Shown here piece by piece: positions 25,190-37,149 of a DNA stretch of 64,000 nucleotides (within the stretch, counting starts at the first letter, position 1; each line of letters starts with the position of its first letter). The stretch lies in contig OY728123.1 of NCBI GenBank assembly GCA_963277665.1, positions 632,894,915 through 632,958,914 on the forward strand. Direction: 5' to 3'. Both the position numbers and the translations under genes were made by a program. Below the pieces are notes generated by a model. The model was not told the origin of the DNA. It did not search any database and saw only the letters and a list, made by a program, of their open reading frames with translations. This DNA is from Viscum album. Taxonomy: Eukaryota > Streptophyta > Magnoliopsida > Santalales > Viscaceae.

Positions 25190-28100
25190 TGTAACACCTT
25201 CTGATTTATGGACCATTTTTTGATTAAATTAAATTAAAATTTATGTAATTAAATTCAATAAATAAAACATTTTATTCTCACGAAATTAAAATTGTGTATG
25301 TTACAGGGAACATGATATTGGTGTACGTTACATGGAACATCGACTTGGTGTACGTTACACACAACACCGATGTTTCTACGAAACATCTTTTTTATAGTTA
25401 TAATTATTAAAATGAGATAATTAAAATAGATCCGTTAAACATAATAATATGAGTAGTAATAACTAATTTTAAAATATTTTTTATAATTATTATTTAATAA
25501 TTAAAAGACATTGATAATTAATGATATGATTTTTGGTAATGTTCTTTTATGTTTAAAAATATCATTCTCTCAAATAAACCAACTTTAAAAATAAAATAAA
25601 TTTATTCACATTTAGAAATTTAATTTGATAATATCAAGTTCATTTTTTATTTTAGAATATCTATACTATCCTAGGGCGAATTTTTGGATTTTTCTTTCTG
25701 ATAAACTTTATTATTGGTTAATAGTGGAAAACACTATTTTTAAGTCAAAAAATACAATTTTGATTAAATAATTATTGTTGTGAAATTATATTTTAAATTT
25801 AATTTAAGAAAAAATTATATCTATCATACATCTATTAATACAATTTATGTCATCATAATTAATTTAACTTTCAATTTGAATTTAAGAACTGAAAAAACTT
25901 TTAAACTTATTTCAACATTAATAAACTCTTATATCATCCTCTCTGTGAGATTATCATTATCCTTTAATTTTATACTTCTATATATTATATTTATAAAATA
26001 TGTAATAATTTTTTTTAATATATATAATATTTGTAGGTTAATTTGATCATATTTAATTTTTACAAAAAATATTAGCAAATGTGATTAAAATTAATCATAG
26101 TGATTAAGGTCAAATTAAGCTTAATTAGGGACTAAAACATTATCATACGGGCCAAAATGAAATATCCATTTGTCAAAAAACCATTGGATGGAAAATATTA
26201 GTCTATTAATATTTCATAATTGATTTATTTTGGTTTGTTATGACTTTTTTAGTTATGATATTGTTTACACCTAACTTGTTTTAAAAATTAAAATGCGAAT
26301 ACTTTTCCATAAAAATAAAAGGTCACAACAAATCTAACATATTCAAATCTATCATACCCATTTATTTAGAACAATAACTTAAAAATAAACTTCTCAAAAT
26401 TCCCAATTTCCCCCTCTAAGCCTTCCCTTGGGAGTAAGGAAAACCAAGGAACACTTTTGGCACAAACCAAAAGGAGTTACTCGTTTAAGAGGTAAGTTCT
26501 TCTCTCAAGTACTTTATTTTATTCTCTTTATCCACCCATCCACATTCGTTTTTAATGAATTTATGAAAAAAAATATCATAAATATACAAGTATGTCTTTA
26601 TGTTATTGTTTCGACCTACACTTACACAAACCTCCATCTAATGGATAACGAACAGAGTATTAATGTGTATGGTGTTCTATGACCACACTAAACGATGATT
26701 GTTCAACTTTAGATACGGTATATCCTGGCATAAATTATTGTGTAAAATATATTTATATGTGTTATAAGTTATATTCATTATTTATTTATCTTTCTGTATT
26801 CCTTTTTCAATACAGATTGTTTTTACTTTCTATTGTTTCCTAATATGATAATTTCGTTTGAGGATGTGTAGACTACCTCACCCTCAAAGAGATATGATTC
26901 CTTCATACACTACAAGGAATGTATTAAGCATGATTTTAGGGATTATAAATGATATATATGATATCATAAATCTAATTTAATAATGATATAAAAATATACA
27001 TATTTTTCATTTTCTTTCTTTCTTTCAATTTGACAATAAAATCCTAAACAACGTTCATGTGTATGTTGGGATTATCGTCTCTATGAACAAAGTACAACAC
27101 TTTATACTTATATATACAATAGATTATCATAATTAACATATAATGGACATAATTGGTATTAATATCATGGTTTAACTTCTACATTCTTGATATAATTATA
27201 ATTACCAATGATATAACAATTTAAGACACATGCAAAGAAAAAAGGGTATATTATCCATAGATAATACTTACCATAGGATGATTAACAAGAGGCTAATATA
27301 TGGCCAAAATAAAACCATATATTGTTCTAGATATAATAATATGGTTACATAAAATATGTATAATAAATTTATATATATTTTATAGGTTGTTTGAACGAGT
27401 ACTATGAGAGTCAAGACACAAAGTAAAGGTATTCGATCTCACTTTTTATTTTTGTGAGATACATGTAATGTTCACAACTCTTCCCTTTTATATAGATTAT
27501 GTACTACCCATTATTATATTATATTTATATTATACATATATTTGTGTGTATTCATATATCTATTCTACGATCTTTATTACATGGGGTTTATGTTTCAATG
27601 GTAACAAAATTAGTAATATTGTTTTTTATTAATTTTCTTTCATTGAGACTCATGTTTTTATGCACCTAAATTATATTAAAAGGCGTATATAATTACATTT
27701 TACATGTTACATCATTAATTTACATTCTTAAAAAATATTTTAAGATTGATGTAATTTCTTTTTCTGACATGGAGAATTTGATCCAATGTTTCTATATTAT
27801 AAGAGTTTATTGAATCAATCTCATCACTTTTCGAGATTGTTTAGGTTTACATATCCATTATTAAAAGCTTATAATCCATATCTCAGGTAAAATAATGAGT
27901 TTCTTTATACTTTATTTATTCATGATATATCCATTTAATATGGCATTCTATTTATGAAACCAGTTTCTCCATGATGAGTTATATGAATTTGAATCTAATT
28001 TCCTTTTATTGGTTGTGCATATGATTAAATGATTATGAAACCTTTCATTATTCCATAGGTTATGAAATTATTAAATGTTTAAAAATAACCATTTTATTTC

Positions 28101-28915
28101 ATGGGTTATGAACTGACTATTTATGATATTGTGGGACATGTTTTTAGGATTTTATTATGAGATGGGTGGGACCTATATCCCCTATAATGCATTGGGTAAT
28201 GATTAATATCTCACGATATAGACATGAATGGAATGATAAATGAACTCGGTTATGTATTACAGGGCTATAACGAGATATAAATTTGGTTTATTATTATAGA
28301 CCTTGAAATAGGGGTGGGCAGAGTTTAGTATTATGGGGTTGGAATAATGTGTGAACCTAGTTCAGTAAAGGACTTTGTCCAAAAATATGGTATTGGAAGA
28401 AATTCCTTGAATAATATGGAAGTAATTATATATTCTTATCTATCTTTCACAATTACTTGTTGTATTCCTATGTTACGATTCTATGGTTTATGTTTCAAAT
28501 ATCCTTATGATTTATGTATTATAAACTGAGAATATTTATTCCCTGATTCATCTATTTTATCATTTATATAGTGTATGATCTTCTATTTTGATGATCATGT
28601 TCTCATTCTCTTTTACTCTTGATTATTCCTATATATATACAATTTTTACCATTACTAGTCTTTTTAGACCATCCATTTTTATGTTTAATTGCCTTGGTTA
28701 TGAGGATATGTATTATTATTTATTTATCTGAGAATATTATAGTTATGGAGAAAATAGTGGGAGATAATATAGGTAACATATGTATCATTGTTTTTGTTTC
28801 CTTGTTTCCAAAGGCACTAGATCAATTATTGTCTTTGGGCAGTTGTTTTTATAATGTTTTAAGCACTACTAAATAGTTATATAATTTTAATGTCTGAAAT
28901 GTGAGGTTATCTATA
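25190..28915 (+). mobile_element. 3' LTR of the Tekay-type element (about 3.7 kb)
   Basis: It opens with TGTAACACCTTCTG and aligns with 16061-20186. The end at 28915 is set by the break in LTR similarity and the 5-mer CTACA that echoes TTACA before the left LTR. Open frames inside it (25780-26046, 26428-26682, 28347-28529, 28619-28876) show no domain and are not conserved in the other LTR. Confidence 0.8.
25295..25375 (+). repeat. three 27-bp tandem units in the Tekay LTR
   Basis: The units start at 25295, 25322 and 25349, exactly 27 bases apart. Each begins TGTAYGTTACA and contains AACAYSRT. A degraded version is visible in the left LTR at about 16170-16250. The core GTGTACGTTACAC resembles the ACACG/CGTGT half-sites found elsewhere in the window. 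Confidence 0.75.
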
Positions 28916-30860
28916 CTACATGCCATGTAGATGATAGATCCAATAAAAAATACATTTTACTTCACTCCATTCAACCTAGTTTTCCCAAAAACCAACATAT
29001 CTACTTATAAGGGACTACTAGAAATTGAAAAAGGGATCTAAAACCTTAAAAAATGAAAAAAGATGGGTATTGAGACAAAAAATCAAAACCTCCTACCTGA
29101 GGGTGAAATAACAAATCTTATTGTGTTGAATGAAGTTCGTATCATGATAAACATCAATCAGATGATGATCAATACTTAAAACTAATATTTACACCACCTT
29201 GACACTTTAATTTGGCTCAGTTTTCATCCTTTTCTAAAGGGGGGAGAGGGTATGTTTCTTCTATATGAATTTCTTAGCCAACTTGAGGGGGAGGGGAAAG
29301 ATTAGGTAATATTTTAACTAAATTTTAATTTACTTAATTTATCAACCACACAACACCCCTCCAACTCACCTATGACCAAAGCAATCGATTTAGACAACTT
29401 TATGTCACGCCTTGGGAAAAAACGATGTTCAAAACTCAACCACAACCTCCGATTTACGATCCAAGACACCACTAGGGATTTATGATCTGTTCTATAGAAA
29501 ATGATTGTGCATCAAAAAATATTTATAATATATTTAAAATCCCCACACCATGGTTGTCTGGGTCCCAGATTCCCATTTCGACTCTTCACCTCACTTAAAA
29601 AACATTCTAAAAAATATTCTGAATCCTTATAGGTCAAACCCATGGGACTAAATTTTCCCCAACATTATGTATTTTCATACCCAAAAATAAAATAACTAGT
29701 AATGAGATTAGAAATTGAGATCTCTACTAGAACTCCCATGCTAATAGTCTCACCATTGGTCTCATGATGATTCATGGTATACACTCAGGGATACCACCAT
29801 GTTCCAGACACACTCATGTCAAGATCTAACCAGGATGACATCATGAAACAAACGAAAAAACTATCCTAAGATGGAAAAAGTTTAATGGAATCTTGAACAA
29901 TGGTCTATATGATATAATAGGTTCTAGTAACACACCACCTTGCTAAGCTGATGTAGATACCATCGAAACCACGATGTTCACATCTACCCCTTTTTGAAAT
30001 TCACAACAAAATCATCAAACGTAATTTGTCCATGGTCGAAGATGAGAATATGAGATTACCAAAAAACAAGATAGGGATTTCCAAGAGTAAACAATAGGTC
30101 GTACCGGGACATTTATCTGTGAATATCCTACTGTAACATAGCTCACTAAATTAGAAACACTACTACACCCACTAGTGTAATCCAAATTGGGTATGGATGT
30201 CAGGAAACTAGTCCAAAATACTATAATTTCATAGTGTCTAACTCTATTTTTAAATAATGGTTCTAATAAAGGTTTCCACTCCACTTGGGCCATCATGGAA
30301 AAAGGGTAAATAAGAAAATATCCACCAAATATGCTATCACTTTCTCTAACACCCCTTATCTTAATCTCTATGTAAACACAGAAGTATAAGGGACTCGTCC
30401 ACCACACCTCAACACTTTTCACTTTTGTGGGAACCGAATTTCCCACATACTTTTGATCGCATCTAAAAAATAAATATTTTTGGGGAACATATGCTTTTTT
30501 CTCATGAGTCCAAAGCTACAACAATCTGAACTGCGTCATTCTCGATCATCTCATGTATAGAGATAAAGCCACATGTATGATGGTACTAATGATAAAAAAG
30601 ATACCCATATGATCACACAAGGAATTAAAATTCCCTCAATAATCAAACTACAAACACATAACCATTCCCAAACACTCAATTTAGAGGGACTCATGCACCA
30701 AACCATGATACTATCCGTTGTAGGTGGAACTAACCCACCATCACAGTTTTAATCTCATCACAAAAATGCATCTCAGTGGGGGGAAAGATCCATATTTCTC
30801 ATTCATTTGATGCTATGTCAAACAACACCAACACATGGTACAATCTAATACCTGAATAAC
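28916..30860 (+). mobile_element. repeat unit X, copy B, right part
   Basis: It continues copy B after the Tekay insertion. The completed palindrome TACATGCCATGTA is at 28917-28929. The following 1.9 kb matches 9841-11760 block by block (for example 'aaaccttaaaaaatgaaaaa' near 29041 with 9950; 'gatccaagacac' near 29458 with 10364; 'catatttct...caaacaa' near 30790-30825 with 11690-11730). It ends where the Tat LTR starts. The 143-codon minus-strand open frame at 30015-30446 has no recognisable domain and no clear counterpart in copy A. Confidence 0.6.
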
Positions 30861-33177
30861 TATAGACACCATGAAATATGTTGCATGAAATTATTCACAA
30901 TTGAAGATGTATTTCCATGTTCTAGAACTCAAAATTTCCTCAACTGGGATCGAAATGTTTGCTTTGCGACTTTATATATTTCATGGGGGTATGTGGTGCT
31001 AGCGAGGCACTGGCCCGAAGGGTTGGGACTGCAGCTCGTCACTTAGCCGAAGAAGGGGTGTAGGGGAACACCCCCCATGGTTTGGATGAATTATTTTGGA
31101 TAAGTCCCCAAAGTGGCGGCCAAAGTACGTATATGCAAACACATGTGAGCCATCATGCTAGAGTGGAATGAAGTTATAATTTTTTCTAAGTCCTAAAAGC
31201 GGCTCCCTAGTCAAAAAAAAACACTATTGGAAAACCAGGTACTTGCGCGTCACAATTTGGTGTGCATGGCACTTCCGCTCCCAATCTAATTTTTCCATGG
31301 TCAATTATTTTCCTATAAATAGACCCTTAGGGACCTCATTTGTATGAAAGAATTTCTATAAAGCCCAATTGCTTCTCTGGTCGCCCTAGTACTTTTCCCC
31401 AGTCTTCTGAAATATTCAAGGTTGTTATTCAACTCCTTGAGTGAAGGATTTAATGGAGGATCATTGGACATAAGTCTTTTTAGTGTTTGAAAACCATGAC
31501 ACTTGTGCGCCTAAAGCACCCAACCTCCCCAAATTAGAAATACATGCACGCCGCCCATTCCTCTCAGAGGAAATTGAGCGCCCCATTTCTAGGATTACCT
31601 GTGAAAACTCTTGAAGGCTCAATTAAGGCCTCACCCATGTACTAAAGTACAATTTGTTCATCTCTTAAGTTAAAATCAGGTCGCCCATGTGTACTTGCAC
31701 ACCCATACTTGCGTTCCCTTCTCTACTTGGGTTCCCCTCTTTGATTCACTTACTCTCTTCACACTCATCAGTCTACAAGCCATCATGCCTTCCTCAAAGC
31801 CATTAATGGAAACGATTCTTCTTCTTTGGATCCCATGTCTAAATGGGATTCTATTGAGGCAACCACCAAAACCTTTTGACTAACCAAACCTTTTGGGAAA
31901 GGCACATCAACATGTCTCATATTTGAGTTTGTATTTCCACAGTCAGAGGTTTCCCACATTGGATTCATAATTGAGTTTGGATAGATAAAATTCATGTGGG
32001 TTTGTATATCCACATTTAGATGGTCCTTTCTCCAAGGAACTGTGATGGAAAGTACTCAGGTTGGAGGAGGGTTGGTTCCTAGCCTATCCCTTCACCAAGA
32101 GATGACCCGGAAGCTCAGGTATCTGGTAGGGAAGGTAATGTTCCCACTTTCTATTCTCCATTTTGAACAAAATAGACGTCTCCCTCCCCTACTAGGATCA
32201 ATTTTAGCGAAACCATCCTAGAATAAGCCCCAATATTTTCTTGTAGGAGGTAGAATCATTACTTCTCCTATTTTCTTCAATGCCAAAGACCAGATGAGAG
32301 ATGGGAACATGGTCTTTTTTTACCCTTTCCCTCTACCGTTTGGATTTGTCACTATGGGAAGCCATCCTGGTATAATCCTCTAACCTTTATCCATTTTTTC
32401 TTCCATTGGACACTTGTATAGTGTGATGAGAATAGAGTAATGGCTTGTCACCTCGCCTTCTTCCCAGGTCACCTTGCTCTCATCCACCATCGCCACCATG
32501 GGCTCGCACTCTTCGACCAATAAAGGAGGAAAAATTTGAAAGTGCTAATGTCATTGTTGAATCATTAACATCCTCATGTTTCTCACACCTAGCATGAATC
32601 TCATGGGCATAGTGATTCGTTGTGATTAAAACACGTAAATAAAACACTCCCCAGAAAGAAATACAAGAACATTGATCTTAATTAAAACCAGGATACCTAG
32701 GAAGCCCTTCGAGGGACCGAGCTCACTGGATATCCGCTTCTAGAATCCAACCCTAATAACTTTTATCTAGGAATCCTCCTCAAGAATAACCACCAAATTA
32801 AAACCCCAAAATCAAAAAGGCATCATTTTCAATATGTGATCCCAAACTAATTTCTCTCAAAGGACCATACTCTCTTATATTACTTATTGAATTACGTGGT
32901 CTTTGATTTCATCCACATGGGATATGTAGGAACCCTCCTTGAGTTTCAAACCCAACACTCCATGTCAACTATGTTATCCTTGGGCCTTATTCCCAATAGG
33001 GTCTAATCATTCTTGGAAACCCATTTCATTTATTTGTTCCTTATGCTTCTTTAACAGAAGTCCCACACCAAACAATGACTAAGAATATTCCACTTTGATG
33101 TCCATACTACATGACATTAAAATATATGGGTAGGTTGTTATCACATGACTGTAAAAGGTGTGATGTATCCCATTTAG
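30861..33177 (+). mobile_element. 5' LTR of the Tat-lineage element
   Basis: TATAGACACCATGAAATATG at the start matches TGTAGTCACCATGAAATGTG at 47743. Blocks match in order: 'gaagatgtatttccatgtt' (30903/47786), 'ggataagtcccc' (31099), 'gagtggaatgaagttata' (31158/48045), the AGG(T/A)AGAATC block (32250), and 'cttgggccttattccc' (32971/49795). The 3' end is set only by a TGG at 33178. The open frames 31689-31883, 31783-32013 and 31994-32221 are LTR sequence, not genes. Confidence 0.75.
31314..31321 (+). promoter_or_regulatory. candidate TATA box of the Tat 5' LTR
   Basis: TATAAATA lies about 450 bases into the LTR. The 3' LTR equivalent near 48164 has decayed to AATTAATATA. Downstream conserved text (ACCCTTRGGGRCC) is shared by both LTRs. 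Confidence 0.4.
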
Positions 33178-36100
33178 TGGCACGAAACATCAAGGGTTTT
33201 AATTTATCTTACAATGATACATAGGTAGACAATTTTATTTGAACGATCCAAAGATCAAACCAAACCTTCATCTCTATATTTGACAATAAATTTCAGAGTG
33301 CCCTGCTGAGTGGCTTCAAAACCAGTATGATCACAATGATGATTAATTTTTTTTAAATATTATATTAGAGGATTCCATTTATGGAGAACCTTGAATACAA
33401 ACAGATATCTCCATTAATGAAGAACCTTGAATACATAATGGTGATTCTGAATTTAACTCATGTTATTTAGTGATTGAAAATTCCAAGTGAAACCTATTCA
33501 ATAATTGGTGAATTAATAGAGATTCATGAATAATATCTTAAATTTATTAAGAGTGTCTGGGAGTAGAAAACAATTCCCCTCAAATGGGTGTTATGAGTCC
33601 AGAATCCCATCCTCTCGACTAGTGTACATTCATAAGTATTGTAAAGTTTATACATAATGAATGACTACCTTTGGAAAGTAGGTCCTTTTTTTAGATACAG
33701 AACTATTGGATGTTTCTGGATCCATAAATACATCCAATGGAATGTGCCTGATGCATTTATTCATAAAACTAGATTACATGTTTCAAGGAACTGTGAAACC
33801 AAAATGGTGAACCCAACATGAATCCTAAACCATGTAAATAATGTTACCATCCTGTTAGGCCTCAATCAATTGAAAAGGAAAGGCCATATAAAGAAATCAA
33901 TCATGCATGTATAGGTCTAAAACAATGTAGCTTTAATAGAGTTTGTTGTTTTTTCAAGGGTTTCTCAGAATCCCCTTCACTGAAAAATGACTTTATTCAA
34001 AACAATATCTGTGAACATCACAACCACTACTAAAGATGGATCCCCATCCATGGTAGGGATTTCATCACCATCCTAGCATAATCAATGTTGGGTCTCTAAT
34101 GTGATGGTGAAGGAATATTTCCAACATGGTACAATATTGATTTTGATGGCTTCTCGTTAGGCCCTCTTGGTCAATAATAATCTTTGATCCTCAAGCCTAC
34201 AATGAACAATTATCCATAAGAAGGTAGCGACAACCACAGACATCAGTCGTTTCGGGTCCTTTCCCTATAACACAATAATAAATCCCTTCTATACTATATG
34301 GAGGTGGATAAAGAGGTCACTCAAGGCCTCAATTCAAGAATTTATGATTCCATATTGAGGACTCCCACCAGTAATCCCCACTAGAATCATGCGGTAGTGA
34401 CACCCCAATAATATGGGGGTGTTTCCATTAGATGTTCGGCCTAGGTCAATTAAACCAGATCACACAAGAAAGACCTCCAAGAACAGAGTCCAGACAATAG
34501 GGACAAGGTTCTTATCTACACCCCATCTAGAGAATCCCATCAACATAACTATATGGAAAACAACAAATGAGGAAAAACACCCGTCTGTCCTAATTTTACT
34601 GCCCAGTGGACTAGTCTCACAACAACCCACCAATATAACCAGATAAACCTAGTGGAATACTTTTAATAGAAACATAAACCTTCCTAAATGTTATCATCCG
34701 GTCAGTAGGCTCTTCAAACTATATTTATAGGATATTTAAAATCCAATTTGGTGGAAATTGGTAAACAGGATAATACACCTATTTATAATTACCAATTCTG
34801 TCATCTGTATCATCTTCCAGTATTGAAAGATGTTCATCAACCATATTTGATGGTAAATTGCTAGTAGGCACATACACTTTCTAATGTTCATTAAGTCTGC
34901 CAACAGTCTCATTTGGCAGCACCCGAAGAAGTCAGTCAGAAATCTCTGATGACAAATCTGGGGCTGACCCAACTCTCTGCCCCCATACATGAGTATTTTC
35001 AATATCCATTAACAGTAAAAGGAAGGAATGATAAGGAAAATATACATATTCTATATATAGAATGGTTTTATATTACTATTCCGGTCACTGATGTCACCAA
35101 ACATATCTTATCAATGTTGAAACTACATACACAAATCTCTTCCCATATTCTTGAAGCGTTCCAGGATATTATTATAATCAATTCAGCAGTACTGAGGAAA
35201 CAGACACATAAATATGTCCCCATACATGGGATTACACATCAGAATTCCATCCTGGAGTAGATACATACTTATGTTCTAGTCCATGAGTGTTATGGGGAAT
35301 ACTCCTCCATATAATAAGGAAAATAAGATCAAGAAAAAACACATTTTATAATTGGAGATAATTGGTCCATTATGGTAACCACTCTAGGGTAGGCACATGC
35401 ACATGCCCATGATAACAACTTTTGACAGCTTGTGTCCCCAACTAAGTAAGAGAGAACATCTATTAAGAACTCTAGAAAAAAACTAATAGAAAATCAAGAA
35501 TCAATCCATTATTTTGGATCCTCTTAATGCTGGAGTTCTTGAAGCCCTCAGACATTTATATTTTGAAGCTCTAGTTGCTACCCTCTCATTACCAAATTAT
35601 GGGAGTGTAAGTAGTAATTTTGAAGTTCCTCATGTGAAAATTCATCATGAAGACTTGGTTCATGAAAATTTGGTAAATATATAATACTTATATCTAGATG
35701 AGGGCCATGGCAACCCTCTGTGTTTCTAGAAGACCAAGGATCTAGATGATTTATCCTTTTTTATATTCCATCATGGGGATCCTCCCCATGATGTTATTCA
35801 CTCTGAAATTCCTCTCCGTAGTAGTATTTTTCATTATAAAATAATTCTATAATTGAAAATTTAGCGACAAGAAATCCCCCTATTTCGAGGCACTTTCAAA
35901 CACAAGGCATGTCTTATGCCTTGTCATTGATATGTGTCCAAAAGACATCTTATAGGAACAATCATTCTCTGAACCTCCCTTGGGTCATTCATCTTCTAAT
36001 ATAGAGCATCCACTTTGGTCAGGCCAAGTGTCGAATCCTCTAGTGAATGATGATAAAGATATGTTATAAAGGAGGAAATAATTATCTAAGTGAGAAGTAC
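33178..36100 (+). other. Tat leader / region before gag
   Basis: TGGCACGAAACATC at 33178 could be an eroded primer site, since Tat and Athila elements often use sites starting TGGCGCC; this is weak. No domain is recognisable in the following 2.9 kb. Short open frames at 34413-34646 and 34913-35260 have no family match. Large Tat elements can carry an extra open frame upstream of gag, and nothing here proves it. Confidence 0.35.
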
Positions 36101-36179
36101 CTATCATTTTCTGGACATTGGATAATTCTCATTATAACATTCCAGAATTGATTACATAGGATTTTATTCATGATATCCA

Positions 36180-36660
36180 CCTCAAATTATGGAAGACTAT
36201 TAGTCATTTGAAAACTAAAATATTATCATTTGATGAATATAAAAATCATGTATATGTAATAGAAGGGTTAGAACACCAAATTGACTTGGCGTATCTCTTA
36301 GTTTCCCAAAATCTAAAGGCTAAAGAAAACATATAACCCTTCAGTGTGAATGCCTCAATGCTCTAAAGAGGGTATGATTGTTAATTTATAATTCCCTATC
36401 AAGTTTTCTTATCCGAGGATGGGGTGAACATAGAGCATTTCATTTCACTACACACCAAAATCAGCATAGTCCACCAAAAGTGGTCTCATGAAATTTTATT
36501 ACCGACGGTAGGCCAAAATCAAAAGATTTTGTATGTAATTAAATTTACACTCAAGAACAAGACTCAACTAGCTCTCATCATAGTCAAGAAAAAAGAAATG
36601 AAGTTGTTGAGTAACTTTCAGATCTTGCATCTGAGAATCCTGAGCAGGCATCCCTCTTAG
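36180..36660 (+). pseudogene. probable N-terminal gag-polyprotein coding remnant (Tat)
   Basis: Reading the + strand gives long, lysine- and leucine-rich stretches with few stops (KLWKTISHLKTKILSFDEYK near 36190; later a 78-codon open frame at 36424-36660). The composition is that of coding sequence, helical and charged, but no named domain is visible. Its position before the recognised gag suggests the N-terminal part of the gag polyprotein or an upstream open frame. Confidence 0.35.
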
Positions 36661-37149
36661 AGGATGTTAGGATTTAGAGAATGAAAATGTCTGAAATAGC
36701 AAAGTGCTCTTCCGAAATACGTGATTTGAGTGGTTGTTAGATAATGCACTCAGCTAATTTCCAAACCAAAATTCACAAAATCAAAAGAGAACTTGCACGA
36801 ATTTCAACCATAACAGTTCACGAATCCCCCAGCTTGAAAGGCTGGGGTCTCATATAACTCAACCTTCAAATTCATTAAACAAATTTCAATGATTTTAAGA
36901 AGAAGAACAAGAACAACTCTAACCAAAAAGACTAGGGGATTTTGCACATATGCAATCCCCTCTTTAGTGGAAATCAGTTATCTTCAAATTAGGGAAGAGT
37001 CCACAAGTAAACTATACAACTGAACTATCCAAGGAATACCTTCGAGATACTTTACATGTAAAGATTCCCAGGAATTTATCATATTGGGGAATAGAGTTTC
37101 ATGAAATATATAGAGGGAGATGATCTTACCAAAATACTGAATGAATATC

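Larger units (their letters stand above)
16061..28915 (+). mobile_element. complete but inactive Tekay/Del-type Ty3/gypsy retrotransposon
   Basis: The order is LTR, primer site, gag, PR, RT, RNase H, IN, C-terminal chromodomain region, PPT, LTR, which is the Ty3/gypsy order. RT and RNase H segments closely resemble the Tekay/Del chromovirus lineage. The flanking 5-mers TTACA (16056-16060) and CTACA (28916-28920) look like a target-site duplication with one change. The LTRs differ strongly and every coding domain has stops or frameshifts, so the copy is old. It is inserted in unit X copy B. Confidence 0.85.

Noticed and set aside
30015..30446. 143-codon minus-strand open frame in X copy B
   Set aside because: It has no recognisable domain or membrane or catalytic pattern, and copy A does not keep the frame by eye. 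At this base composition a chance frame of this size in 64 kb is plausible.
31689..32221. Cluster of open frames on both strands, with a partner at 48464-48778
   Set aside because: They lie inside the Tat LTRs; the similarity between the two places is LTR identity, not a gene pair.
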